Shown here: in pieces, positions 15,110-21,062 of the stretch
Numbering within the stretch: position 1 is the stretch's first letter
How the letters are laid out: each line of letters starts with the position of its first letter
Notes under the pieces: generated by a model
What the model saw: only the letters and a program-made list of their open reading frames with translations
Databases searched by the model: none
Told to the model about the DNA's origin: nothing
Translations under genes and position numbers: made by a program
Assembly (NCBI GenBank): GCA_021779635.1
Contig: JAJYAH010000026.1
Location: forward strand, 1-21,062
Direction: 5' to 3'
DNA: 21,062 nucleotides
DNA from: Pseudomonadota bacterium
GTDB taxonomy: Bacteria; Pseudomonadota; Alphaproteobacteria; Rhizobiales; Xanthobacteraceae

Positions 15110-16737
15110 CGTCGCCTAAACCTGAAACGCATGAGATCGTCGACCGGGTCCCTCTCGATAGCCCGGGGGCTTTGGAGATCGGCTTTGCGATCCCGCAGCA
15201 ATACAACGCCAGCCGCATTCTGTTCGACAACCTGTCGAAAGGCCGGGCCGACAGGCTTGCGCTGACCGGCCCCGCCGGAACGCGCAGCTATGGCGAGCTT
15301 TGCGCCGAAGCATGCCAATGGGGACACGGCCTGCAGTCGATCGGATTAAAGCGCGGCGACCGGATCCTGCTGTTCCTCGACGACACACCGGCCTATCCGG
15401 CGGCGTTTTTCGGCGCGGTCCGCGCCGGGCTGGTGCCGCTCTTGATCAATACGCTGACGCCCCCTGACCTCCTGCAATTCTATTTGTCGGATTCGGGCGC
15501 CGCCGTTGCGGTAGCCGATGCCGAGTTCTGCTCCCGCTTCGACGCGCAGGCCTGCCAGGATACGCTCCTGCACACGCTGATCTCGGTCAACGGCGCGGCC
15601 GACGGTCACGCCGCGTCGAATGCGATTGCCGCAGAGTCGTGGTTGCCGGGTTTTTCCAGCGATCTGGCGGAAGCCGGCACCCGCCGCAACGAAATGGCGT
15701 TCTGGATGTATTCGTCGGGCTCGACCGGCCGCCCGAAGGGCATCGTCCATCTGCAGCACGATATGGCCTATAGCGAGGCCGCGTTCGCACGCCATGTTCT
15801 GAAGCTCGAGCCCGACGACGTCTGCTTTTCGGTACCGAAGATGTTCTTCGCCTACGGCTTCGGCAACTCGATCACCTTTCCGTTTTCCGCGGGCGCCGCG
15901 ACCCTGCTGCTGCCGGGCCAGCCCAGGCCGGCGGCGATTTTCGAGGCGATCGAGCGCTTTCGTCCCACCGCGTTTTTCGGATTGCCCACCCTCTACACAT
16001 CACTGACCAAGGCCGATGGTGCCACGGCGACGGATTTTTCCTCGCTGCGAATGGCGCTGTCCGCCGCCGAGGTGCTTTCGGCGGATGTCTTTCATGGCTG
16101 GAAGGCCCTCACCGGGCTGGAAATCATCGAAGGACTGGGGTCCACGGAAGTACTGCACATCTACCTTTCCAATCTGCCGGACCGGAAAAAGCTCGGCGCC
16201 GCCGGCCTTCGCGTTCCCGGCTACGAAATTGCGCTTAGAGGTACTGACGGTCGCGAGGTCGACGATAACGAAGAAGGCATCCTTTGGGTGCGCGGCGATT
16301 CCGCGACGCCGCTGTACTGGAACCGGCCTGACAAATCAGCAGAAACGATCCGCGAGGAAGGGTGGATTTACACCGGCGACCGCTTCGTGCGCGACAGCGA
16401 TGGTTTTCATTTCTTCCACGGCCGCGCCGACGACCTGATCAAGATCTCCGGCCAATGGGTGTATCCGCTTGAGGTCGAGCTTTGCCTCGCCGAGCACCCA
16501 GACGTGCGGGAATGCGCGGTGTTCGCCGTCGAATTGCCGGACCGGCGCATGACCCTGAAGGCGATCGTGGTGATGAACGCCGGTGCTTACGATGCAACCG
16601 ACGCGACGAAAATGCTGCAGGACTATGTGAAAGCCAGGCTGCTGCCTTACAAATATCCGCGCGAGGTGCGTTTCATCGACGAATTGCCGAAGACCGGCAC
16701 CGGCAAGATCGATCGTCAGGCGTTGTTGAGGGTGTAG
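15106..16737 (+). CDS. Benzoate-CoA ligase family protein (aryl-CoA ligase, probably salicylate-CoA ligase)
   Basis: A 543-residue acyl-adenylate-forming enzyme: carboxylate plus ATP plus CoA gives acyl-CoA, AMP and PPi. The P-loop YSSGSTGRPKG is at 202-212, the adenylate-binding EGLGSTEVLHIYLSN at 342-356, the hinge region YTGDRF is at 422-427 with GRADDLIKISGQWVYPLEVE following, and the catalytic Lys534 is in TGTGKID. The GSTE-LHI-LSN pattern is that of benzoate-CoA ligases rather than fatty-acyl or long-chain ligases. The ATG overlaps the upstream stop codon by 4 nt and has GGGAG (15095-15099) 6 nt before it. The operon partner and the gentisate genes suggest salicylate, but substrate choice among benzoates cannot be read from the sequence. 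Confidence 0.85.
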   Translation: MTSPKPETHEIVDRVPLDSPGALEIGFAIPQQYNASRILFDNLSKGRADRLALTGPAGTRSYGELCAEACQWGHGLQSIGLKRGDRILLFLDDTPAYPAAFFGAVRAGLVPLLINTLTPPDLLQFYLSDSGAAVAVADAEFCSRFDAQACQDTLLHTLISVNGAADGHAASNAIAAESWLPGFSSDLAEAGTRRNEMAFWMYSSGSTGRPKGIVHLQHDMAYSEAAFARHVLKLEPDDVCFSVPKMFFAYGFGNSITFPFSAGAATLLLPGQPRPAAIFEAIERFRPTAFFGLPTLYTSLTKADGATATDFSSLRMALSAAEVLSADVFHGWKALTGLEIIEGLGSTEVLHIYLSNLPDRKKLGAAGLRVPGYEIALRGTDGREVDDNEEGILWVRGDSATPLYWNRPDKSAETIREEGWIYTGDRFVRDSDGFHFFHGRADDLIKISGQWVYPLEVELCLAEHPDVRECAVFAVELPDRRMTLKAIVVMNAGAYDATDATKMLQDYVKARLLPYKYPREVRFIDELPKTGTGKIDRQALLRV

Positions 16738-16762
16738 GGGTTTGCACACGCGCGCTCTTCTC

Positions 16763-16955
16763 CCTCTCCCGCTTGCGGGGGAGGGCTGGGGTGGGGGCGC
16801 TCATCGAGCAACGGGCGTCGAAATTCGGACGGAGATTTCCCCCACCCGCCGCGTTCTCGCGAGCGCCAAAGCCGAAGCTTCGCTCAATAGGCGTTTCTGA
16901 ACGGTCGCCGAAGGCGACCTATGCTCCCCCGCAAGGGGCCCGCAAGCGGGAGAGG
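16763..16955. repeat. GC-rich palindromic intergenic repeat, copy A
   Basis: The 17-mer CCTCTCCCGCTTGCGGG (16763-16779) is repeated as its exact reverse complement at 16939-16955, and each arm is itself a near-perfect hairpin. A 23-nt stretch (16775-16797) recurs in inverted orientation at 20575-20597 in copy B. It fills most of the 223-bp gap between two convergent genes and so could stop transcription from both sides. This kind of element is common between genes in bradyrhizobia. Confidence 0.75.
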
Positions 16956-16960
16956 TAAGA

Positions 16961-18157
16961 TCACCCCGCCAGCCCAGTGCCGCCATACAACCACGCCAGA
17001 TCGTTATAATAATCTTCCGATGTCTTCGCCCTCATGATGGCGTTGCGGATGCGGGCGTGTTCGCCTGAGGGATGATAGATGTGTTCGCCGATGGCGCGCG
17101 ATAGCAGTTGAACGCGCGCGGTGCGCGGGAAGCGCTGGGCACCATAACGCTGGAGCGCAGCGGCGAGGTCGTCCGGATAGGCGTCCAGCATGTGCGACAG
17201 GCACACCGCGTCTTCCAGCGCCATGCAGGCGCCTTGCGCGAAATACTGCATCATCGGGTGCGCGGCGTCGCCAAGCAAGGCGACGCGGCCATCGACCCAG
17301 CGTTCGCCGGGGTCGCGGTCGCATAGCACCCAGAGCCGCCAGTTCTTGCCGTGGCGAATGATGGCTTGCGCGCGCGGATGCACATGCGCAAAACCCTGCA
17401 TCACCTCGTCGTCGGAGACTGGCTTGCCGGCGACCGGCTCCGGCGCGTCATTGTGGTAGGTGACGACGAGGTTGAACACCTTCCAGCCTGACAGCGGGTA
17501 ATGCACGATGTGGCATTTCGGGCCGGCCCACAGCGTGGCCGCGTTCCAGCGCAGGTCTTCCGGCATCTGTTCGGTCGGAATCACCGAACGATAGGTGGTG
17601 TGTCCGGAAACCCGCGGCGGCCCGTCGCCAATGACGGATTTGCGGATATTCGACCACAGGCCGTCGGCGCCGATCAGCAGCGATCCCGTGATGCGCTCGC
17701 CGGAGGCAAGCCGTGCCGTCACCGACGCGCCGTCCTGATCGTAGCCGAGTACCTCGCTGCTCACGCGCAGATCGATCAAATCATTGTCCCGGCAGGCTTT
17801 CAGGAAGACGCCATGCAGATCGCCGCGATGAACCACCGCATAGGGATTGCCAAAGCGCGCGCGGAAAGCCTCGCGCAAATCCACATGGCAGATCTCTTCG
17901 GCCGTCAGCGCATCCATCAACCGCAGCTGATCGACATAAACAGCCATGCCGCGCGCCGCCTCGCCGACGCCGAGATAGTCGAAGGCATGGAAGGCGTTGG
18001 GTCCGAGCTGGATGCCGGCGCCGATCTCACCGAGCGCCGAGGCTTTCTCAAGCAGGATCGAACGGATGCCTTTTTGGGCCAGCCCGAGTGCGGTGGCGAG
18101 GCCGCCGATGCCTCCCCCCGCGATCAGGACAGGTCGCGCGCTTGATCCCGGTCCCAT
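16961..18157 (-). CDS. 3-hydroxybenzoate 6-hydroxylase (FAD-dependent), forming gentisate
   Basis: A 398-residue single-component flavoprotein that would hydroxylate 3-hydroxybenzoate to gentisate with NADH and O2. It has GGGIGG (14-19), GADGLWS (163-169) and GDAAHPMMQYFAQGACMALED (296-316). His216, Tyr220 and Gln304 occupy the same relative spacing as the active-site His213, Tyr217 and Gln301 I recall for the Rhodococcus enzyme. The ATG at 18157 shares one base with the TGA of the MarR gene (TGATG), implying translational coupling; the long open frame upstream of this ATG is out-of-frame shadow of that gene. It is the last gene of the isomerase-regulator-hydroxylase operon, and its stop lies 5 bp from palindromic repeat A. 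A salicylate-type hydroxylase is the main alternative. Confidence 0.85.
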   Translation of the reverse strand: MGPGSSARPVLIAGGGIGGLATALGLAQKGIRSILLEKASALGEIGAGIQLGPNAFHAFDYLGVGEAARGMAVYVDQLRLMDALTAEEICHVDLREAFRARFGNPYAVVHRGDLHGVFLKACRDNDLIDLRVSSEVLGYDQDGASVTARLASGERITGSLLIGADGLWSNIRKSVIGDGPPRVSGHTTYRSVIPTEQMPEDLRWNAATLWAGPKCHIVHYPLSGWKVFNLVVTYHNDAPEPVAGKPVSDDEVMQGFAHVHPRAQAIIRHGKNWRLWVLCDRDPGERWVDGRVALLGDAAHPMMQYFAQGACMALEDAVCLSHMLDAYPDDLAAALQRYGAQRFPRTARVQLLSRAIGEHIYHPSGEHARIRNAIMRAKTSEDYYNDLAWLYGGTGLAG

Positions 18158-18666
18158 CAGCCTGATTTCTTGAAATGCTCGAGCGCGTCCTCGGCGCGCA
18201 ACGGCACGCGCGACGCCTCGTTGTTGAGATCGACCAGTTGGGTCAGCAGCGCCAGCAGCGTCTTGCGATCGGCTGGCTTCAGCGGCTGCAGCATCCGCAC
18301 CTGCGCGCGGTCGACCGACGACATGATATCGCGCAGCAACGCCGCACCTGATCTGGTCAGATGCAGCAGTTTGACGCGCTTGTCCTCGGCGGCCGGCTTT
18401 CGCTCGATCAATTGCTTGGCCAGCAGCCGCTCGATCACGCTGCCGAGGGTTGACCGGTCGAAGGCGATCACAGCGGAGAGGCGGGTGGCATCGATGCCGG
18501 GATGGGTGCGGATCGCGACCAGGGCGGCATATTGCACCGGCGTCAGGTCGTAGGCCCGGCATTCCTCCATGAAGATCGCCACCGCGATCTGCTGCATCCG
18601 GCGAAACAGATAGCCCGGCGCGGTATAGACCGCGTCCATGGTGATGGGGGCGGATTTATTCGGCAT
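18157..18666 (-). CDS. MarR-family transcriptional regulator of gentisate/aromatic catabolism
   Basis: A 169-residue winged helix-turn-helix protein. The N-terminal dimerisation helix contains APGYLFRRMQQI, the DNA-binding domain spans about 40-115 with the recognition region RLSAVIAFDRSTLGSVIERLL and the wing RKPAAEDKRVKLLHLT, and a C-terminal helix pair completes the dimer. MarR proteins usually repress and are released by an aromatic acid or an aroyl-CoA. The gene overlaps the end of the isomerase gene by 11 bp and its stop shares a base with the hydroxylase start, so it sits inside the operon it probably controls. The candidate operators at 13930 and 19348 suggest it also controls the aryl-CoA operon. 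The effector could be 3-hydroxybenzoate, gentisate or an aryl-CoA; the sequence does not decide. Confidence 0.88.
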   Translation of the reverse strand: MPNKSAPITMDAVYTAPGYLFRRMQQIAVAIFMEECRAYDLTPVQYAALVAIRTHPGIDATRLSAVIAFDRSTLGSVIERLLAKQLIERKPAAEDKRVKLLHLTRSGAALLRDIMSSVDRAQVRMLQPLKPADRKTLLALLTQLVDLNNEASRVPLRAEDALEHFKKSG

Positions 18667-19288
18667 CGGGCTGCCGGTCCGGTGCGGCGTCGGCGAACGC
18701 CTTGAGGTCTTTTGCAGCCGTTTCGGCTTTCAAAAGGCGCGGAAAGGCGGCGAGATCGACGCCGAAACGCCGCGCATTGGCCAGCTGCGGCACCAGGCAA
18801 AGATCGGCCAGAGTCGGCGCGGCTCCGAAGCAGAACGGCCCGGGCTCGTTCGCGATCAATGTTTCGCAGGCGGTGAGGCCCTCGCGGTTGGCCCAGGCCG
18901 CCCAGCCCGTCACTTGCTCATCGGACAGACCGAGTTCGCGCAACCGCGCCAGAACCTTGAGATTCTGCACCGGGTGGGTATCACAGGCCAGCACCATCGC
19001 AAAAGCGCGGACCTTGGCGCGGCGCAGCGGATCGGTTGGCAGCAGCGGCGGTTCGGGATGGGTCTCGTCCAGCCATTCGATGATGGCCAGCGACTGGGTG
19101 AGGATCACGCCGCGATCGTCCTGCAGCGCCGGCACCAGCCCTTGCGGATTGATCGCGAGATAGGCGGGATCGCGCTGCTCGCCCTTGCGCAGATGGTGCG
19201 GCAGGTGGTCGGCGCTCAAACCCTTCAGGTTGAAGGCTATACGGACCCGGTAGGACGCGCTGCTGCGGAAATAGCCGTGCAGCTTCAT
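18656..19288 (-). CDS. maiA: Maleylpyruvate/maleylacetoacetate isomerase (zeta-class glutathione transferase)
   Basis: A 210-residue cytoplasmic enzyme that isomerises the ring-cleavage product maleylpyruvate to fumarylpyruvate with glutathione. The zeta-class signature SSASYRVRIAFNLKGL is at 9-24 (Ala11 stands where animal enzymes have Cys), NPQGLVPAL at 47-55 and TQSLAIIEWLDE at 64-75 form the glutathione site, and CDTHPVQNL (102-110) lies in the helical domain. The frame is open further upstream, but the ATG at 19288 is preceded by AGGGAGGT (19293-19300) and gives the family length. It is divergent from gentisate dioxygenase across 107 bp and heads the operon with the MarR and hydroxylase genes. 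Maleylpyruvate is favoured over maleylacetoacetate as substrate because of this context. Confidence 0.9.
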   Translation of the reverse strand: MKLHGYFRSSASYRVRIAFNLKGLSADHLPHHLRKGEQRDPAYLAINPQGLVPALQDDRGVILTQSLAIIEWLDETHPEPPLLPTDPLRRAKVRAFAMVLACDTHPVQNLKVLARLRELGLSDEQVTGWAAWANREGLTACETLIANEPGPFCFGAAPTLADLCLVPQLANARRFGVDLAAFPRLLKAETAAKDLKAFADAAPDRQPDAE

Positions 19289-19329
19289 CGGAACCTCCCT
19301 CAAGGCTTTCGTTTTCTCGTGTTGCGTCA

Positions 19330-19357
19330 TTGACGCTATCCACTTTGTAAGTATGCT
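19330..19357 (+). promoter_or_regulatory. Candidate promoter of the gentisate dioxygenase gene
   Basis: TTGACG (19330-19335) and TATGCT (19352-19357) are 16 nt apart, 5 of 6 and 4 of 6 matches to consensus. On the other strand a perfect TTGACA (19362-19357) with a weak GATAGC (19340-19335) 16 nt away could drive the isomerase operon, so the two promoters would overlap. Confidence 0.45.
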
Positions 19358-19363
19358 GTCAAT
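19348..19363. promoter_or_regulatory. Candidate MarR operator, site 2
   Basis: TAAGTATGCTGTCAAT matches the extended site 1 (ACAGTATACTGTCAAT) at 13 of 16 positions, although here the left half-site is less symmetric. It lies between the divergent isomerase and dioxygenase genes and covers the -10 of one and the -35 of the other, so one bound dimer could shut both. Confidence 0.55.
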
Positions 19364-19395
19364 CATTCGAACCATAAGACCGACGGGAGGCTGCC

Positions 19396-20436
19396 ATGGA
19401 AGCCGTACAGAAGACCCCGGAGCGCGAGGCGTTCTATCGCAAGATCGACGGTGAAAATCTCTCGGCGCTGTGGAACGTGATGGGCGACCTGATCACGCCG
19501 GAGCCGAAGAGCGCCTGCCGCCCGCATTTGTGGAAATTCGACGCCATCCGCGACTACATGACCGAGGCCGGCAAGCTGATCACCGCCAAGGAAGCCGAGC
19601 GGCGGGTGCTGGTGCTGGAAAATCCCGGGCTTCGCGGTCAGTCGAAGATCACCACCTCGCTGTTTGCCGGCGTGCAGATGGTGATCCCGGGTGATGTCGC
19701 GCCGGCGCACCGGCACAGCCAGTCGGCGTTGCGTTTCGTGCTCGAAGGCAAAGGCGCGTTTACCGCGGTCGACGGCGAGCGCACCGCGATGGAACCCGGC
19801 GATTTCGTCATCACGCCGTCCATGACCTGGCACGACCACTCCAACGAGACCTCCGAACCGATGTTCTGGCTGGACGGGCTCGACATTCCGCTGGTGCAAT
19901 TCCTCGATGCGTCGTTTGCGGAAGGATCGGATGAGGATCAGCAGAAGATCACGCGTCCCGCCGGCGACAGTTTCGCGCGTTACGGCCACAATCTGCTGCC
20001 GGTCGACATCAAGCGCACCTCGAAAACCTCGCCGATTTTCAATTATCCCTACCACTACACCCGTGAGGCGCTGGAGCAGGCCAAACTGCGCGACGAATGG
20101 GACGCCTGCCACGGGCTGAAACTGAAATTCTCCAATCCCGAGACCGGCGATTTTGCGATGCCGACCATCGGTACTTTCATCCAGTTGCTGCCGAAGGGTT
20201 TCAAGACCGCGCGTTATCGTTCGACCGACGCCACGGTGTTTGCCGCGATCGAAGGCAAGGGGCGTTCGCGGATCGGCGAGCAGACCTTCGAATGGGGTCC
20301 GCGCGACCTGTTTGTGGTGCCGAGCTGGCAGTGGGTCACTCACGAAGCCGACGAAGATTCCGTGCTGTTCAGTTTCTCGGATCGCCCGGTGCAGCAGAAG
20401 CTCGACCTGTTCCGCGAAGATCGAGGCAATGCCTGA
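19396..20436 (+). CDS. gtdA: Gentisate 1,2-dioxygenase
   Basis: A 346-residue bicupin Fe(II) dioxygenase that opens gentisate between C1 and C2 to give maleylpyruvate. The first cupin carries the family motif APAHRHSQSALRFVLEGKG (102-120) with His105 and His107, and WHDHSN (145-150) with His146, the expected three-histidine iron site. The second cupin spans about 245-335 (FIQLLPKGF, ATVFAAIEGKG, PSWQWVTHEA). Length is normal for the family. GGGAGG (19385-19390) lies 5 nt before the ATG. It is transcribed away from the maleylpyruvate isomerase operon and is followed by palindromic repeat B. It is the central enzyme of this locus, receiving gentisate from the 3-hydroxybenzoate hydroxylase and, by inference, from the aryl-CoA branch. 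Confidence 0.95.
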   Translation: MEAVQKTPEREAFYRKIDGENLSALWNVMGDLITPEPKSACRPHLWKFDAIRDYMTEAGKLITAKEAERRVLVLENPGLRGQSKITTSLFAGVQMVIPGDVAPAHRHSQSALRFVLEGKGAFTAVDGERTAMEPGDFVITPSMTWHDHSNETSEPMFWLDGLDIPLVQFLDASFAEGSDEDQQKITRPAGDSFARYGHNLLPVDIKRTSKTSPIFNYPYHYTREALEQAKLRDEWDACHGLKLKFSNPETGDFAMPTIGTFIQLLPKGFKTARYRSTDATVFAAIEGKGRSRIGEQTFEWGPRDLFVVPSWQWVTHEADEDSVLFSFSDRPVQQKLDLFREDRGNA

Positions 20437-20491
20437 AGGGACCCTCCGCGAGTCGTCCGGACCGGCACGCCCTTTAAGTTGGGAGGCGGTT

Positions 20492-20611
20492 CTCTCCCCT
20501 CCTCCTCTTTGCGGGGAGGGGCGGGAGGTGGGGTCTTCGGTTTTGGGGGTCTCCCGGCGGCGGGGTTTGTGGCTCCCCCACCCCAGCCCTCCCCCGCGAG
20601 GGGGAGGGAGC
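20492..20611. repeat. GC-rich palindromic intergenic repeat, copy B
   Basis: Two C-rich/G-rich hairpin halves (about 20492-20533 and 20571-20610) flank a short spacer, the same plan as copy A. The 23 nt at 20575-20597 are the exact reverse complement of 16775-16797. It fills the convergent gap between the dioxygenase and the ABC permease and may act as a two-way terminator. Confidence 0.7.
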
Positions 20612-20614
20612 AGA

Positions 20615-21062
20615 TCACCGCCAGTGCTGCAGGCGGATTTCCAGCCAGTTGATCAGGCGTCCGACCGCGAGACCGAACACCGACAGGATCACGACGCCGG
20701 CCAGCAGTTGATCGGTCTGCATCAGATTGCCGGCCTGCAACACAAAGGCGCCGATGCCGAATTCGGCGCCGATCATCTCGGCGCTCACGACCAGCAGCAG
20801 CGCGATCGAGGCGGTGATACGAAAACCGGCGAGGATCGACGGCAGCGCGCCCGGCCAGATCACCCGGCGCACAATGGCGTGAAACGGCACGTTGAAGCTT
20901 TGTGCCATCCGGATCAGGTTGCGCGGCACCGCGTCGACGCCGCTATAGACCGAAATCGCGGTGGAAAAGAACACGCCGAGCGCGATGGTGGCGATCTTCG
21001 GCTGTTCGCCGATGCCGAGCCAGAGGATCAATAGCGGCAGCAACGCGATCTTCGGAATCGGA
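20615..21062 (-). CDS. ABC transporter permease, nitrate/sulfonate/taurine (SsuC/TauC) type, partial
   Basis: The C-terminal 148 residues of a BPD-type permease; the N-terminus lies beyond the window, since the frame stays open to the edge and reads PIPKIALLPLLILWLGIGE, a typical internal segment of SsuC-like permeases. Four hydrophobic spans are visible, and the EAA-like coupling loop AQSFNVPFHAIVRRVIWPG is followed by ALPSILAGFRI. It would form the membrane channel with an ATPase and a periplasmic binding protein, neither in the window. Members take up sulfonates, nitrate, pyrimidine precursors and, in several aromatic degraders, carboxylates such as phthalate. The position beside gentisate genes makes aromatic acid uptake plausible, but this is inference. 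It ends 4 bp from repeat B. Confidence 0.88.
   Translation of the reverse strand, partial: PIPKIALLPLLILWLGIGEQPKIATIALGVFFSTAISVYSGVDAVPRNLIRMAQSFNVPFHAIVRRVIWPGALPSILAGFRITASIALLLVVSAEMIGAEFGIGAFVLQAGNLMQTDQLLAGVVILSVFGLAVGRLINWLEIRLQHWR

Noticed and set aside
16757..16958. Palindromic GC-rich region considered as a CRISPR or IS remnant
   Set aside because: There are only two arms per copy, no regular spacer series and no transposase; it fits an intergenic palindromic repeat.
18158..18562. N-terminal extension of the 3-hydroxybenzoate hydroxylase frame
   Set aside because: The extra 135 residues coincide with the MarR gene in another frame and are Arg/Ala-rich; the flavin fold begins just after the ATG at 18157.
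19363..20343. 326-codon frame antisense to gentisate dioxygenase
   Set aside because: A shadow of a clearly identified bicupin gene on the other strand; no family resemblance.

Overview
The window looks like chromosome from an alphaproteobacterium of the Bradyrhizobium/Rhodopseudomonas group. The grounds are high GC, the character of the ferredoxin-NADP reductase and RND pump proteins, and GC-rich palindromic intergenic repeats of a kind common in bradyrhizobia. This placement is from memory of protein character, not from a search. Genes are tightly packed, mostly intact, and I see no transposase, tRNA, rRNA, CRISPR array or phage gene.

Left part (1-8400): a patatin-like lipase (266-1198, -) and a ferredoxin-NADP reductase (1362-2135, -). 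Then comes an unusual pair on the + strand: an ATP-grasp ligase resembling the central domain of cyanophycin synthetase (2431-3444) and a FolC-like Mur ligase (3504-4820). Together they look like a split, reduced cyanophycin-synthetase-type machine of unknown product. A 33-codon ORF with a good ribosome binding site lies just upstream. Converging on the pair is a large TPR protein with a GT9/heptosyltransferase-like C-terminus (4866-7154, -), followed by a zinc-less MDR-family NADP oxidoreductase (7348-8349, +).

Middle part (8405-13839): a two-gene RND efflux system (inner-membrane pump and lipoprotein adaptor, - strand, 8 bp apart, no outer-membrane partner in view). Divergent from it is a secreted protein with three cysteine-rich repeats of identical cysteine spacing.

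Right part (13898-21062): a gentisate-centred aromatic catabolic island. One + strand operon (flavoprotein aryl-CoA hydroxylase of the salicylyl-CoA 5-hydroxylase type, then an aryl-CoA ligase, ATGA overlap) would turn a benzoate derivative such as salicylate into a hydroxylated CoA thioester, probably gentisyl-CoA. A - strand operon (maleylpyruvate isomerase, MarR regulator, 3-hydroxybenzoate 6-hydroxylase, overlapping genes) is divergent from gentisate 1,2-dioxygenase. Both divergent or leading promoter regions carry the same 16-bp element (13 of 16 bases identical), one copy containing a perfect 12-bp palindrome over the expected transcription start. I infer that the MarR protein controls both arms. 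A NitT/SsuC-type ABC permease, cut by the window end, may belong to an aromatic-acid uptake system. A gentisyl-CoA thioesterase and a fumarylpyruvate hydrolase, both needed for a complete pathway, are not in the window.
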